Counted from the stretch's first letter, positions 14,801 through 29,800 are shown. The stretch is DNA of 64,000 bases from Patagioenas fasciata (GCF_037038585.1 NC_092521.1:149572605-149636604); one strand, 5' to 3'. A program made the numbers and translations. The notes: generated by a model not told the origin, from the letters alone.

Positions 14801-17800
14801 GCTCATATAATTGCACTGCAGGTTGCAATTCGATGTTATTTTCAATAGTAGATTGTTCAGATAAATGTTGCTTGCCATTGACCAAAATACATCAGTTTAA
14901 GATGCCTTCCACATGAAGTAAGCTGATGTTAATATTTGGTCTAGTGCTTGAGTTTCCTTCCATATTTCATGAAGCTGGACAATTGCATGGAAAGCATTAG
15001 TAACATCTTCTCAGCAGTGTGGCTCACAGGAAATTTAGCTTTAAACTTCATCTGCATCACATTTTTTAGACTCTTTTCAGTAGTAGTTGGCCATAAGAAG
15101 TAGGTGCTGGTGATTCCTAGTGCTGTTGATTTCTTTACTTTGTGTTAATTGGAACAAGGGGTAGTTTTACGCTTTCTGTCACAGCATCATGCTGTGATGA
15201 AGAACCTAGTATGATTGGTAAGTGGTATGACCCCAACCACATTAATCTGGCACTCATACTTCAAGGGATACAGACAGTGTGGGAGCAATGATCTATTTTT
15301 ATTTTAAACAAGAAATAAAAATAACCTTTGAAATAGTTGTTGACAAACAGAAATTGTCTGAAGTAGGTAATTAGGTAATTTGTCACTAATTGTAAAGCAT
15401 CATAATATAACAAAAAGCTACAATACAGCAATGACTATTTTTAAAGCAGAGGGGAAAAGGGTTGTTGATTGGATATAAACTGATTAAGAAGCTGTCTTGG
15501 AATTGGTTGTTCTGGCCATCCTTGTTGTCCTATCATGAAAAGAGGAGAGTTCAGAAATGGTTTAACTACAATTAAATCCCTCCCCTTTCTTTACGGAAAC
15601 TCAACTGTAGGCATTTCAGCATTAGCCTAAACAATGGTTTTGAATATGTTAAGCCCCTAACAATTAGGGAGCAGTTTGGGGCATTGAATAATGTGGAATG
15701 ATGCAATTGAACCTGACAGCTTCAACAGTCAGCCTACTCATGGGACCCCAAAGTTGTTCACACTTGGTTTCATCTCTCATCACACGCTGAGTATTAAAAC
15801 CTTACTGGTGTGGAGCTGAGACAGAAATGAGGCCTGTTATCAGAAAATATTTCATAGCATAAAATTTGAAAGGAAGAGGGGAATAGGTATGCTCAAAGGT
15901 TCTCAAATTTTTGAAACCTGATCTACTTGTAAACAGCTAAGTATAGTCTCACTTTTCTCCCTTTTTATTTATTTTTCTTTTCTTAAAGAACATGTAACTT
16001 TTGAAATGAAGAAACTTGTTTTTCCTGGAAATTTAACTAAATGGCCAGTCATGAATGCAAATAGTTGTCAACTTGGGAAACTTTATAGTCATACTATTAC
16101 AGTAAAATACCATTTCAGAGTCATGCAAACAATTACGAAACTATTTTAAGTATTTCAGAGGATATTTATATATACGAGTTAAATTCAGTTAACTTGCAAA
16201 TCTAGTTCTTTCATTAGAAGAATATACTTGCGTGCACTTTCTTGCTCTAGAGGAAGTGTTTTTAAGCATCAATCAAATATCAGTCATTAATTCTTATTGC
16301 ATTCGGGCATTCTCTGCATTACAGTGTATGCTCCTTCTGTGCTGCTCTGCTGCTTATTGTGTTACTGATTTATTGAACATGCCATAAAAGAAAGCAGTGT
16401 ATTATGTACCTCTAGATGGGCTTAAATCCTTTGGCTAAAATATTTTCAGGAAAATTTGCTGCCTTTTCAAAAGAAATACTTAGTAGTCTGATTATTTTAT
16501 TGGTCCATACATTTTGATCATGTATTGCGTTGACTGTTGAAATAGAATCAATTGAAATAAAGAATACTACAGCTTTTAAAGTTCTGCATTTTAGAACATG
16601 TTTCAGTCCTGTGACCTTAATATATATTGACAGGATGATTGCGCATTTTTAATAAATGCTTGCTACAGCTTGTTTCGACTGTGAGTGAAACATGAAGCTC
16701 CTATTTCACCTTTAAATAATGTAGCACTCCTCCACCTCCTCTACTTTCCTTTCTGATGGAGTTGTCACATACATAATAAGGCTTCACAAATCGTTGTTAT
16801 TGTCATTTTACATTGACGTTTTTAAAAAGTACTTTAAAAGTTTTTTATTTACCTCCAACTTACTTGAACAATTTTACTGATGTGACTTTTTTCCTTTGAG
16901 AGTTGCATGGGATACATGGAGACACTAGAACTTTTGTAGTTTCAGCTTGTTGTAGGACACCTTTACTATTATTTTAAAGTATAAACGGGTTAAGTTTAGG
17001 GTGAACCACCACTTGTGAAAAAACTCAAGTTCTTAGATACTGTTTAAATCATGCTAAGTCTTTTGATCTATCAGCCCACTTAGCAAACATTGTTTAATTC
17101 CTTTGATGTCTTTTGTTTTGTGATGTGATGGTTACTCAACAGACTTCAGCAACTCCTTTCAAGATACTTAGATACTTCTGGAAAGTTCTTACAGCTATTT
17201 GGGCACGTTTCAGTCAAATAAACATGTGTTCTCCTTGCTGATTATAGCTGCCCTGCCATAATCAATACATAGTTGCTATTGCACAGTTTTAAGCAGTGAA
17301 TTACACAGAGTAAGTATAGCAGCTTCTGTGTTAAAGGTAATCAGAACACTTACTAGAATTAAGAAATACAGAAATATTCTAAAAATAAACAGAAATAAGG
17401 CCTGGTGCTTACAGTTTAAAACCAAAAAAGGTGTAACAAACTCTATTACTAGAATTCATAACTTCAACCAATTTATTTAAATAAAGTACATAGTGTTTTT
17501 TATTTTGCTAGTCTTGTCTCTTAGATATGGGAGCAAATAACGGTAGAATCTCGTAATATTCCATTCTATAAGGTTTCTTCAGTGAGAGAATTTGACAAAA
17601 AAACAATTGTTTTTGAGGTTTTGAAGTTTGTTTTGGTTTTGAGTGGAAAACAGCTGAAGGTTGCTAGTAAATGATAGTAGTTGAGTTGTAATTATGCTAT
17701 AGGTGTTTATTAAGGAAAATAGCAGGAGTTGTGCACTATTGCTGACTTCATCAGTAAGTGTCTCAGTACTAATATGTACTGTATTTCTGGAAGTTGTTAC

Positions 17801-20800
17801 ACCTGGGCAGGTGGAAATACCTGCATTATTTTTAAGACTTACAAATAATTCAGATTAATTCTACTAAAGACATGCAATTCCTTAAAAATAAAAGAAATAA
17901 CAGCCAGGTTTGACATGAAACCGCGGTTCCATATCTAGCAATCTTGCACATACCTTTAAACTGAAAAGTGAAAAAAACCTCATCATTGTAAGTTATGACA
18001 TGTGGCTTTTTCTAACTTTGTGACAGTAGAAGAATGTAAGTATCGGGCACAATTTCTCACCAGTATATAGTAAATAAAGCATCATTGAAAACAGTTGTGT
18101 GAATTCATAAAAGTCCATTCATCAAGTTTAATATGTTGGCTGAAAGCCAAAACTTAATGGTAGTGTGTGATTCTTTCCAGAGACATGGTTTATACTCTGT
18201 AATATTTTGCTGTAATAACCAGTATGTTTACCCTGTCTCTTGTGTGCAGTTACACATGTCAAAATGTCCCACAAATTGACTTCCTTACTGTTCACCTTGC
18301 CCGCGCCCCCCCCCAAAAAAAAAAAAAAAAAAAAAGAAGTAGTTTTCTTTGGAAAGGTTGTTTACATTTTCTTAAAATATCCATTTTAAAACCAATGATC
18401 ACACAGGTTGTGTGTCACTGGTGTTCCCCCACCCCCCATACAGCAATCTTTTCTTTGTTCTGAAATATTTTTTATCAGGTAGAAAAATGCCTTTTTAGTA
18501 AGCAGCCTTGCCTTTTTTTTTCTTTGATTGCCTGTCTCTGCAACTCAGCATTTGACACAAATCTTTTCTTCGAAAGGGAAAAAGTGTAAGCAGCTAAGGA
18601 GGAAGGTATTTTTATTGCGTTGGATTATGCAAGATTTTGGCCAGCCTCCTTAGCTTCGTCTGTTTAAGGGTTCATTTTCACTTGTTTGGCACAAGTCCCA
18701 GCAGAGAGCTTCAGAATTGTGGTTAGCAACATGAATGAACACAAACTTTGGGAGCTCTTCAATAAGTAGAACTGGCCAACTGCCAAAAATACAGTTCCTT
18801 ATATGGGGTCAGGGCAAAGCTGTGATTTGGCGAGCCCCCTATTGTATAGAAAACATACTTGTAATGGCTGTTTGCGTTCTTTAAAATAAAAACAAAACAA
18901 AACAAAAAAACACCAGGCTTCCAAGTCTATCAAAATAGGAAGTAACCAAATAGTGTGCAGGTTTTACTAATGACGGAGTAGGGCAAAGGAAATATGGCTC
19001 TGTGTAGTTAAACTATGGAGCTGAAAGTTGGACCTTTTGACCTCCACAGCCGGCTCGTGATGTAAGGAACCCAAGCATTTGTGAGACATCTGTTGTCTAC
19101 CTGCCCTTATTTTGTAAATGGTTTAATAAGATTAAATAATTAGTAGGATAACCACATGGTTGCCATGCTATGAAGTCCTAGCATTGAGTGCATATTTCGG
19201 GACTGCAAGGAAGTCTGCCCATCCTGTTACATGCTGCTTGTTTAAAAATGCACTTTAGGTATTTTTAATGTTTGCTGCAGTAATTTTTTTATTAGAGGTT
19301 TTTTATTAACAAATCTTGCCAGTGACAAGTAAAACACACTTTAAAGCCTGACATATTTTTCCAAGTACTGCAATTCTATTTCTGTACTCACAAATGGAAA
19401 ATAATATTTTTTTTTCTTTTAAATACATTCCATTAAAAAAAAAATCACCTAAAAAAATTAATAACTCTGCATTAGGAAGGCTTATTTAAAATATATTTAG
19501 CATTTAGGATTGAAGTTTTAATTGGTGTCTTGCAGGCAAACACCCTACCTGGATCTTCTCTCAGCCTGCCCCCACCCCACATGTACGGCAATAGGCTCAA
19601 TCCCAGCTCGGCAATGGCAGCACTTATAGCTCAGTCTGAGAACAGCCAAGCAGGTAAGCTTCCCGCTGCTGGGAACAGATATGCAGCTTTACAGACTGAA
19701 GTATTTTTGAAAAAGATAGTTAAATTTTATTTTTGAACTCTGCTCAGCATTGGGTTATTAAATGTCTGTATAAAGTTGTTCTGTGTTGAAAGTAAATTCT
19801 CAGTTGTCCTGCAGAAGAGCACAGGTTTTCTTCCTCCCTTTTTTTTTTTCTTTTTTAAAAACTTTTTATTTTTTTAGTGTCTGAAATGTAAATGTTTAAG
19901 CAGAGCCATCAGCAGGCAGGAATGCAACAATGTCTCCTGTGACTTCTGTGATTGATGTGTTCAGTTCCGAGCTCTTTGCAACCAGAGTAACACAGCTCTG
20001 GGTTTTGTCGTGAATAGTTTAAACCTTGATTTGCATAATTCATGAAATTGCATTACACCCAACTTTGTGTGAAAGAGATCCCGTTAGAGAACTTCTGCAG
20101 CATTTAATAATCTTGTGAATATTTACCGATTGGCATTTTGTAGCATTGCCTCTCTGCAGTTTTAATGAGCCGCTGGCTTTGCTTTGTTTCATTCCCCCGT
20201 AAGGATTTGTTGACATGTCGTGGCAGTCGTGCCTCTTTGGGGGCAGGGAAGGAGTTTAGCAGTTTACCAAGAATGGATCAGTCATGTCTTTGCCCTCCAC
20301 GGGGTCGGAGGTCGCTTGACTCAGAATAGGGGGAGGGCAACCTTGAAGGGGGCAGATAGGGTTATTTTATTGAGAGGCCATAGGGAAAATAACCCTTTTG
20401 AGTCCTTCCAAGCAAAACGTTTTCGTATATTTAATGAGGCCTTTTTTGTTTGTTTTACTACCTTTTTAGCAAGGGACTTTCCTATGCTTCTGCTTATAAA
20501 TAGGAATTAGTGAATTATACACTTTCATAAAGTTTTCAGTAAATTTGCAGAATAATGTGTGCTTGTTAGATGGCAGCAGTAAGTTTAATACGTTATATAT
20601 TTTATGAGTTGTTTTGGGATGCAAAGTGTTAAAAAAATACAGAGCATCAGGATTTGCTGTGATAAGCATACAGATTAGCTGTCCACAGCTGTGATTCATT
20701 ACTTTCACCGTAGAAATTAAAAGTGGCTGAGGGGAGGGTACTGCAAATGCAAACCACGCTTCTGTGCTGTAAAACTGAAAGGAATGAAAGAAGTGAACAT

Positions 20801-23800
20801 AATCCATGGCCTGGTACAGCCTCAGAAGTGTGTAAGGACAACACCTTACATGCTACAGTTCAGCAATCTTAAAGTAGTTACGTATTCGCTCTCCAGCAGT
20901 AACTGCAGATAGAAGTTGAGATTTAAGGTATTTTTAAAATATCTACATCAGCTTTAAAACTCTTATCTAAAAAGAGTCGATTTATCAGCTGTGAAATATT
21001 TACACTGCAGATCAAGATCTCGGAGATAACAGCCGCAGCCTTGTTGGCAGAGGAGGTTCACCCAGAGGAAGCCTCTCACCACGGTAAGCGTTATTTACAT
21101 TGGGGAGCGCAGGCAGAGGAAATGTTTTAAGGTTTGGAAACTTTAGTGTCTTTTTACTAATAATACATAAGTGTTTTAAAAGCGCATTATATATATATAT
21201 ATGTGTGTGAGAGAGAGAGAGAGAGGGGTGTGTATATATGTATATATACACACATATACATAAATTTATTTTTATGTAGATACATCAGTCTTAAATCCTG
21301 GTACATCCAGATAGCTAAAAATGTGCTGAAATTTACTTGTATATCAACTGAAATTAGTTTTACAAATGAAGGACTTGACTTAAGAAATGGAGACTTGCCT
21401 TAGAGGGATTTATCTATCATTTTATCCACGTGTACTGCTTATCTCTTGAGTTTTTTTAACATCGTATTTTTAGTCACATTTGCAAAAATTCCAAAATCCC
21501 ATAGACTTAAAGACTACAACGGTCACAAGAATAAGATACTCTGAGAAGGTAAATATCAGTAAAAATTTCAAACAGATATTTTCTTCCCTTTCCCTCACCA
21601 CTTCAAAATATACAACAATTCTTTATGGAAAAAAAAAAAAAAGTACTTTTTTTGTTCTGCAGCAATTCACAATGACTACAGAAGTTTGACATAAGACTTT
21701 TTGCTGGATATGTATCACATTATTTTGTTTTAAATAATTACTGTTAAAATTTCTATATTGTGTTTTAAATACTTACATAATATTTTCTGTGTATTTTAAG
21801 TAGCTCTTTGTTTTTAAAGGATTTTCTTTTCCATACTGGATCCCATATGAATTAGATTTTATAGTGTTATTACTGTATTTTTTTTACTTGGGGACTAACC
21901 ATGGGGATTTTATCTTGAAAAAGATTTTAGAGTAGCTGAAAAATCGTAGTTACACAGATTCAGCACTGTAAACAATGAATTAGATTGTTACAGCATGTGT
22001 TTATTACAGTAATTTATAACAAATCTCTCCAAATTAGATAATTTAATGTGCATGCCTGGTGTTGTTGATCTTGTATTATATTCCTTAATTAATCAAAAGA
22101 CTTCTTGTTGAATGAGGTGAGAATATCCATTGTAATAGTAAGGTGTTATTACTTAGTCATGAACTGACTTTTAAGCTTTCCAATATATGTTGATTCTAAA
22201 CCAACAGAGAATATGCAAATCAGCTTAAACTGTGTTCTCAGTATAAATACATATATTTTTACATACACATTTTTTACATACACATTTTTATATAAATAAG
22301 GAACATGTCTATGTATACACAGACAAGTAAGTTAAGAGAATTTTGCCAAGGGAAACGCTCAACTATTAGGAAATTCCAGAGCTATATGTATTAATTATAT
22401 ATTAAGCAGTCCTCTTATGCATATGTGTTGTGGTAATTACAAGTTTTAATGCCGCCTTAGTTAATATGCAAAGGCCTTGCCTTTGTACAATTTGCAGTAG
22501 GGCATAGTTGTGTTGAGGCTCTCTTTAGGCAGGATATTTGGGAGGCTAAACTTGTTAAATATGAGGCTTCTGCAAAGTGTTTTGTCAGTGTATGTATGGC
22601 CTAATGCTCAAATCTCACAATTGCAGAGCTTCCTTCAGTGGATGGAAGCTGTGTCACGTGCCAAAGAGCAGGCAGCTTTTGCTTGGCAGTAGAGTTTTTC
22701 AAAAACAAGCCAAAAAAAAGTGTCGGGGGGAGTGAGAGAATGAGAGAAATCACCGCTGCAATTCCAGCATTGACAGAAGGAAAAACTTAGTCTGAAATAC
22801 CTAGCATGGAAAAAATTTAGGAAACTTACCCATTCAATTCATTTTGGTAGTCAGCAAATTTCACCCTTGATTTGTGTGACAAGAAAGATCACACATATGT
22901 TGACGTTTCTAAAATGTGCAGGTAACTTCTCACCTTGCCCAGTTAAATAGCTCTGATTTCTTAAAATATGGCTTATAGTGAATAAAAAATTAACTTCAAA
23001 AGTCTGCTCTCTGAAAACTTTGCAACTCTGAATGTTACCAGCTTTATCTAATAAAATTATTTTTCTGCAAGTTCTGACTCTCTTCCCTTTGAAGCTTGTG
23101 AGATTCATAAATAACACAGTTCTCCGAAAGAACTGTGTAATTTTCAAATAGTTGCTTAAAATAAAAACACATACAGGAACAATTGTTTGCTGTTCATGAT
23201 GCAGCTGATTGCAGCTCTTCGGAGAAGACATGTGGCTCATGAGGTGTACGGTCACTTCCAATTCATATTGCTATATCTTTGTACCCCCGTGTAACCACAG
23301 TGATTGATGCTTAAACCATCATATTTAAAGTTTTAATATATATCAGAAATATAAATATACCTAGTGTATGTGAGCTATTTCCATTTTGCAAAGGAATTGC
23401 TGCTTTTCTTGAGGTAGCACTTAAACTTTTTTTACCCCATATTTAACCTTAGATTTAAAAATGTGTTATGTAGCACCTGCTTTGAAATATACATGTATTC
23501 TTGTATCTAAATTCAGTATTGCTTACAATTAATACTGTAAGAATATGAGTAACTCTACCCCAAAATTATACAAAAACCAGTTGTGAAAGTAAGCAATGTG
23601 TGAAACAAGGGATTCCCACCTCAGTGACAGCATCGGGCCTGTGCACACAGCACATTTATAATCCTATTGGAAACTCTGATCAAATACTATTTGGAATAAA
23701 GATTCAGGTATGCAGGAACTGTATCATGTCTAACGGATGAGGCAGGGGTTCAGCTGCGATGAGGATGGATTCACTAATGTCACAATACAGGGAAATCTAG

Positions 23801-26800
23801 ATTATTTTTTTTTCCCCCTTCTGTACAGGCTTCCAGAGAAGAATTGCAGAGGCTATACTGTCATGTGTTGCTTTGACTCTACCTTTGTGAAATTGATAGG
23901 AAACAGTCCTAAGCCCAACAAGAATTTTGTTGGTGATTTATAATTCAAATGGTGCAGTCTGTTAGAGCAGGGTTATGTGCCCTTTGAAAGCATGAATGCA
24001 GAAAAAGAACTTGTCGGGGGGAGTGGGGGTGTGTGTGGTGGTTTTATGTATTTGTTTCCTTCCCCCCTCCCTTTTTTTTCTTAGTGCATTGTTTGTGTGG
24101 ATTGTGGTACATCTGTTCAGAATGTTTCTGCATAAACCTTCCTTCTCATCACTTCAGCACATCGTGTAAACAGCTAGTTTTAAGGCTGTTTTGGCAATGC
24201 CTGTGCTGAACTGTTAAATGCTGTTGAGTTGTCATCTCTCGTCAAAAAACACTACCTTGGTTACCCATTCATCAGTGATTTTTGTTTGAACAAGTGTTTT
24301 TCTTCTTTCATCCTGTATGGAAAAGACAAATTATTTATAAATACTTACAGAGCTCTTAAGTCACCTGCTTAAAACCTTTTCTCATAAAAATAGCTTTGCT
24401 TGGGTGCCTACAAAAAATGCTTGACAGTCATTAGGTAGCTCATGTGCTGTGACCACTGCTTTTTATGCTAATCATAATTAACACACTGATTTCCTGAGCC
24501 CTACATGTTGTCTTGTACTGGAACTATGGTGCTCTTGTTAGTAAGTTTGTACTACGTGTAGAACAGTACAGCCGTGATCCGGTGATGGCACCAATAGTTA
24601 TTACTTCCAGTAATAGCTAACGTATAAGAATCTGAATCTGGAGTTGATTAAAAAACAAACAAACCCCAAAAAACTAATCATTCAAAAACAAACAAATCAA
24701 ATCAAACTCCCCACAAAAATCCCCCAAACCAAACCACGAGCAAAAAACCACCCACCAACCAGCCTTGTAGTGAGAGTTGGTGTTGGTCCTAAATGAGGAT
24801 TGGGACCATACATCCGTGAGGCCAGAGTCAGAAATACGTTGAGCATCTGGTTTTGCTTGCAGGTTACATTTTACCCATCCAGTGCAAAATAAGTGTACTC
24901 ACAGGACCTGAGGGTTACCCAGCTTTCTTAGTGGCTCTGTGTTGAGTGTTTAATTTTCTCCTGAATGAGAAAAGGCATGTGGCAAAGGGATTATTCTGTG
25001 AACTATGTGTGCTCATGAGTGAAAAAGGAAGTGTGCACAGGACAAGCAGAGGATAATTTTAACTTTAATTGTGTCCCTCATGAAATAGTATTTTCACATA
25101 GTCCCTCAAAAATCTGGTTTTACATTATTCTTTTTAGAACAGGTTAGGCAGTGGAATTATGTATGTATGGCCTTTCTATGTGGAAGTACTATTACTGTGC
25201 TGACTTTATTACATTGTTTTTGTTTTCCCAGTTTCCTGTGGGAAAGTTGTGAGTTGTATCATTCAATCCAATGCTGTTTGTCGGTTAGTTATTATGTTAG
25301 CCTGTACACAAGAAGAGGTTATGTGTTTTCTCAGTATAAATTCTCATGCTGTGAAATATTACGTCGTTCTTTTATTCAAGTGTTGGCAGTGAGCATCAGG
25401 AGTTCTTAATGATTTTAATGAAATAACTTAGTCCTGGAAGTGTAAGATATGTAGGTTCTAAGAGCTGACATGAGGTAAGAAACTTCGACAGCCTTTTACT
25501 GACGCATTTCCTTCCTTTTCTTTAAAACAACAAATTGCCGTATTTTTAACAGATCCCCTGTAAGCAGCTTGCAGATTCGCTATGATCAATCAGGGAACAG
25601 TTGTGGGGAAAATTTGCCGCCAGTAGCAGCCAGCATCGAACAACTTCTGGAGAGGCAATGGAGTGAAGGACAGCAGTTTTTGTTGGAGCAAGGCACCCCT
25701 AGTGACAGTAAGTACTCACGTTACGTTTATTACTGAGTTTGTTGACGGTGTCGTTCAGAACTGTATTCAGTGCTTGTCCAAGAATTTTTAAAGAACTTAT
25801 TTTCTGCTGTGAATAGAAATACAACTGTAGTGCATAATTGTATCATATAGTTCTTAATGCAGCACATGGCTTCACCAGATTACAAAAGCATTCTCTATAA
25901 TTATCTGCATTTTTATGGGTGGGGAAATTGTGTCATGCAAGAGGAAGTGAGTTGCAGATCCAGCTGCTCGGTTGCAGAGTTTGGAAATGAATTTTAGACT
26001 CTTAGATCTACTACTGTAAATAGTATAGCACAGTTCCCCAGTTTGCTTTATATTGTGTGACATAAATTGGCATAATCATTTTTTTATTGTTACATTTGTC
26101 ATTTTTTAAATTCTAAACTGTCTACTTCTTTTGCTGGTTTAAAAAAAAAAATACTTAGAAATGTTAGGCAGGTGTCCTGCTGGGCTTTCATATCTTTATG
26201 ATGTTGTGCACTTCTCATTAAATTCTCTAAGCAAGCAAATAATTATTTTCTCAAGTTATGTTTAAGAGAGTGGAATAATACAAGAATGATGAGTAGCTCA
26301 CTTGGATCTCCATATTCAACAATGTATCAGTATCAAAGACAATGATTGAATACATTATTATTATAATTATTATTTTAAACCAGGTTGGGGTTTGTGTTAT
26401 ATTTTATTGAACATATTATTCTTCTTACTGGTAGTGTAAAATGGTATCTAGTTGGTATTTTTATGAATGGTATCCTGACAAAAATGCTAATTGTGAGGAA
26501 ATTCATGCAGGGATAATCCTTTAAACATGATAGCTGGAGGACAGGTTTAGCTAAGTCTTATTGCATCTCATTTGGGCTCACTGAGGGTTCCTTTGTATGT
26601 TCTTGAAGAGGAGGGATAAAAGCTAAATCCTTGGGAAATGACCAGATGTGCCTGCACCAGCAGACTTATGTCTGTAGTAGGCCCAGAGGTCATGTTAAAC
26701 AAATACAATTTAGAATTTAAAAAAATGGCTATCCCTGTGGCTTTACAGTCACACTGTGGTACTAGTTGGGAAATCCAAGTTCTGCAACCAAATCGGAGTT

Positions 26801-29800
26801 GGAGAGAACTGAGCTCGGTAGAGATGAGGGCAGCCCCGGCGCTGGCCGGTGTTGTGCGGCGGGGCGGCGGGAGTGGCGCTCACACAGTGCGCCCTGCTGG
26901 GGGACCCGCACATCGCCGGGGTGCGGTTGGCAGCGTCACTCGCTGCACAGGGCGTTACAGCAGGAAACCTCCCTTCTTGCAAACTTGCTTGTTTTTTCAC
27001 AGATGCTGTTGGTTTGCTCTCTTGTTAGTTGAATGCATATTTGTCAAACTTTGTTTTGATAATGTTTAAGATTCCTAGTACTGCAGCTGAAATAGATTTT
27101 TCCCAACTATGCAATTAACCCATGCTACTAAAATAATACTATTTTTATATTCTGCTTTGGGGATAAATTATCATGTACTGCTGTTTGCTCAAAATGAATG
27201 TCGGCCCTAATGATGTGACTTTATCTGTATTTAAGCCAGGGGTAGATATATTGCAAAATTACTATCACATGCTATGTACTTTTTTTCTGCACATCAAATT
27301 ACACAAAATTAGTCCTAAATCTTTTCCCTTAACGTCAAGTTTCTGTAATGTATCTTTAAGTAATAATTTTATTTATATTTTCACATATGACTTAATGCTA
27401 GTCTTAAATTGTAATACAGAAATTTTTTTTAAATGATGTTGTTTTTTCTTTGAATGTAGACGTGAAAGATAACATACACATTTTTACCTTAGTTTTAGGA
27501 ATGCTTAAATCGTTACACCAACTTCAGGTTGAGAATAGGCGGTTAGAAGAACAGATAAAGAATCTGACTGCCAAAAAGGAGCGTCTTCAGCTACTCAATG
27601 CACAGCTTTCGGTGCCCTTTCCAACGATAACTTCAAATCCCAGCCCTTCCCATCAAGTGCACACCTTTCCAGTACAAGCAGGTAAGCAGAGGAGAGTTTT
27701 AAAGTGTCAAAGTAATTAGAAAGTGTTTATATGAAATGTCGGTTTCATCCATGTGTGCCATTGGTGGGAGATGTATATACCTGTAGGATGAATACAGACT
27801 AAGTATTTGTAAGTGTGTTTAAATGTTTAAAAGTCAATTGGAAGATTTAAATGAACTGTTACTACTTGTTTCAGTGTAGTTCCTTTTTTACTTCAGTCTG
27901 GAGCACATCTGTTTGAATCTATTGATTCACCAATTACTTAGTTGATATTTTACTATTAAGCAATGATTTTAAGGTTGACTTTACATTTTTGGTGTTTTCC
28001 TTTGACATTATTTTCAAATAATTATTCTAAGCCTTTTTACATGTTACAGAAATTTAACCACTATGTGTTTTTTGAAATAATTACTTTAGCACCTAGCACT
28101 GATTCCTTGAACAGCAGTAAAAGCCCTCATCTGGGAAACAGTTTTTTACCGGACAATTCGCTTCCTGTATTAAATCAGGTAATTTTAATTTGTTTCTTCT
28201 AAACTTAAACTTGTTACAAGTTAACTCATCATAGTCCTTGCATTGTGCTGTTACATGAAATTTTATGCAGCTGAGGAGGTTTTGTTGTTTGTTTTTACAC
28301 CAGGAGATAACCTCCAGCGGACAAAGCACCAGCAGTTCATCAGCTCTTTCCACTCCACCACCTGCTGGGCAGAGTCCAGCTCAGCAAGGCTCGGGAGTCA
28401 CGGGAGTTCAACAGGTCAATGGTGTGACAGTGGGGGCACTCGCTAGTGGTATGCAGACTGTAACCTCCACCATTCCTGCAGTGCCTGGTGTGGGTGGAAT
28501 AATTGGAGCGCTGCCAGCCAGCCAGCTGGCAATCAATGGGATTGTAGGGGCTTTAAATGGGGTAATTCAGACCCCAGCAACAATATCACAGAACCCTTCT
28601 CCTCTCACTCATGCAACCGTGCCACCCAATGCAACGCATCCTCTGCCAACCACCTTAAATAACAGGTAAGAATTCGCTGGTTTTATGTTTTCCTTGGTAG
28701 TGCCTGCTGTTCTTCAGTTTAGCTATATTTTTAACTCTTGTCTTCAAAAGGTACTGTTTCTTCCGTAGCCTGTAATTGTCAAACTAGGTTCTGCTTCCAG
28801 TCTGGGAATGAAAGTAAGAAGGCATTTAATGGAAGCACGAATAGTCAAGTTAAAGAAAATATGTTTTCTGTTTAGCTTTTGGGAATCCTAGTGTCCATTT
28901 TTTCCTGGTTTTTAATCAAGTCACATTCCCAAATGAACGTGATTATGTAAATCTGCTTCAGCTCTTTTTTTAAGTTCAGAAAACAAATTCTTTGTCCTGC
29001 CAATTGTTCTTCCAGGATTAAAGTAGCACCGGAAAAGCTACCATTTGTTGCAGTGAGAAGGGGGAGGGAGGGGGAGAAGGAGAACAGTATACAGTCATGT
29101 AATTAAAGATGTAATAGGCATAACTAACCAGAGTAGTAATACAGTTGCATAGGGTTTTCAGTTCTCTGTGTCTGATTCCAAAGACAACAAAATTACTTTC
29201 TCAAGTGGTGTGCCTGTGGATTTTTAAGTGCATAAAAAGATCCACGCTTGAGCGTTCATGACAGCCCTTCCCCAAAACCTGGTATCCTCAGCAGCCTAAA
29301 CTGCTGCTGCTTGAGCTGCCAGGCGAATGGGTGAGAACGGGAGACTGTGGCTTTCCAGGAAGGGGAATGGACTGCTCGGTCTGGAAGGGTTTTGGGGTAG
29401 AGCAGAGCCCGGTTTCACTCCTTCTGCCCGCTCCCCTTCCCCCCACCCCTTGTAGTGTCCTTCTCTTAGGAAGGAGAACTATGGTTCTATGTGGAAAGAA
29501 ATGCCTGCAAATAGGCAGTGGATTACTTGTCTTTAAGTGGAGTTTATTTTTGGAGACTGGGGTGGATTACCTACCAAAAAAGGCATATGTGGTTGGAATG
29601 GTGCAAGGGATCCCTAGTTTTGTAGCTTCTTTTTGCATGTTTTTTCTCCTCACTGTTGGTTTGGCAGCTCCTGAATATTCATGTACTGTATTATTGTGTG
29701 GTATTACTTCAATAGGCTCATGAAACCTGATAATTTCCAAGTGTATCCTCTTGTTTTGATGTACTATTATATTTTTACTAAGAAGGTTATATTTTTCATG

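Larger units (their letters stand above)
2867..19535 (+). other. MLLT10 large intron (16.7 kb)
   Basis: The intron runs from gtaaac at 2867 to the acceptor gtcttgcag ending 19535. It contains two old CR1-like fragments, a near-perfect palindrome at 15179 and several homopolymer tracts, including poly-T near 6037, 6815 and 10422, poly-A near 9820 and 11266, and C/A runs near 18305, all annotated or mentioned elsewhere. The open frames are short (about 100 codons or fewer), Phe/Leu-rich and unrelated to MLLT10. I see no additional exon with both splice sites and family similarity. Confidence 0.8.
21084..25552 (+). other. MLLT10 intron (4.5 kb)
   Basis: Runs from gtaagc to the acceptor tttttaacag. 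It contains a dinucleotide repeat cluster (21188-21271), a 15-bp tandem duplication (22256-22285) and a long A/C-rich low-complexity tract (about 24648-24765). I recognise no transposon and no extra exon. Confidence 0.75.

Noticed and set aside
20485-20505. TATA/MEF2-like ttataaatag as a promoter
   Set aside because: A single AT-rich match in intron, with no initiator, CpG context or nearby exon.
22851-23261. 136-codon - strand open frame
   Set aside because: Opposite to MLLT10, no recognisable domain, no promoter or poly(A) context; likely chance.
26638-27069. 143-codon open frame across the intronic CpG islet
   Set aside because: Composition follows the GC-rich patch, no family similarity is visible, and it lies inside a well-supported MLLT10 intron. 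A novel exon would need RNA evidence.
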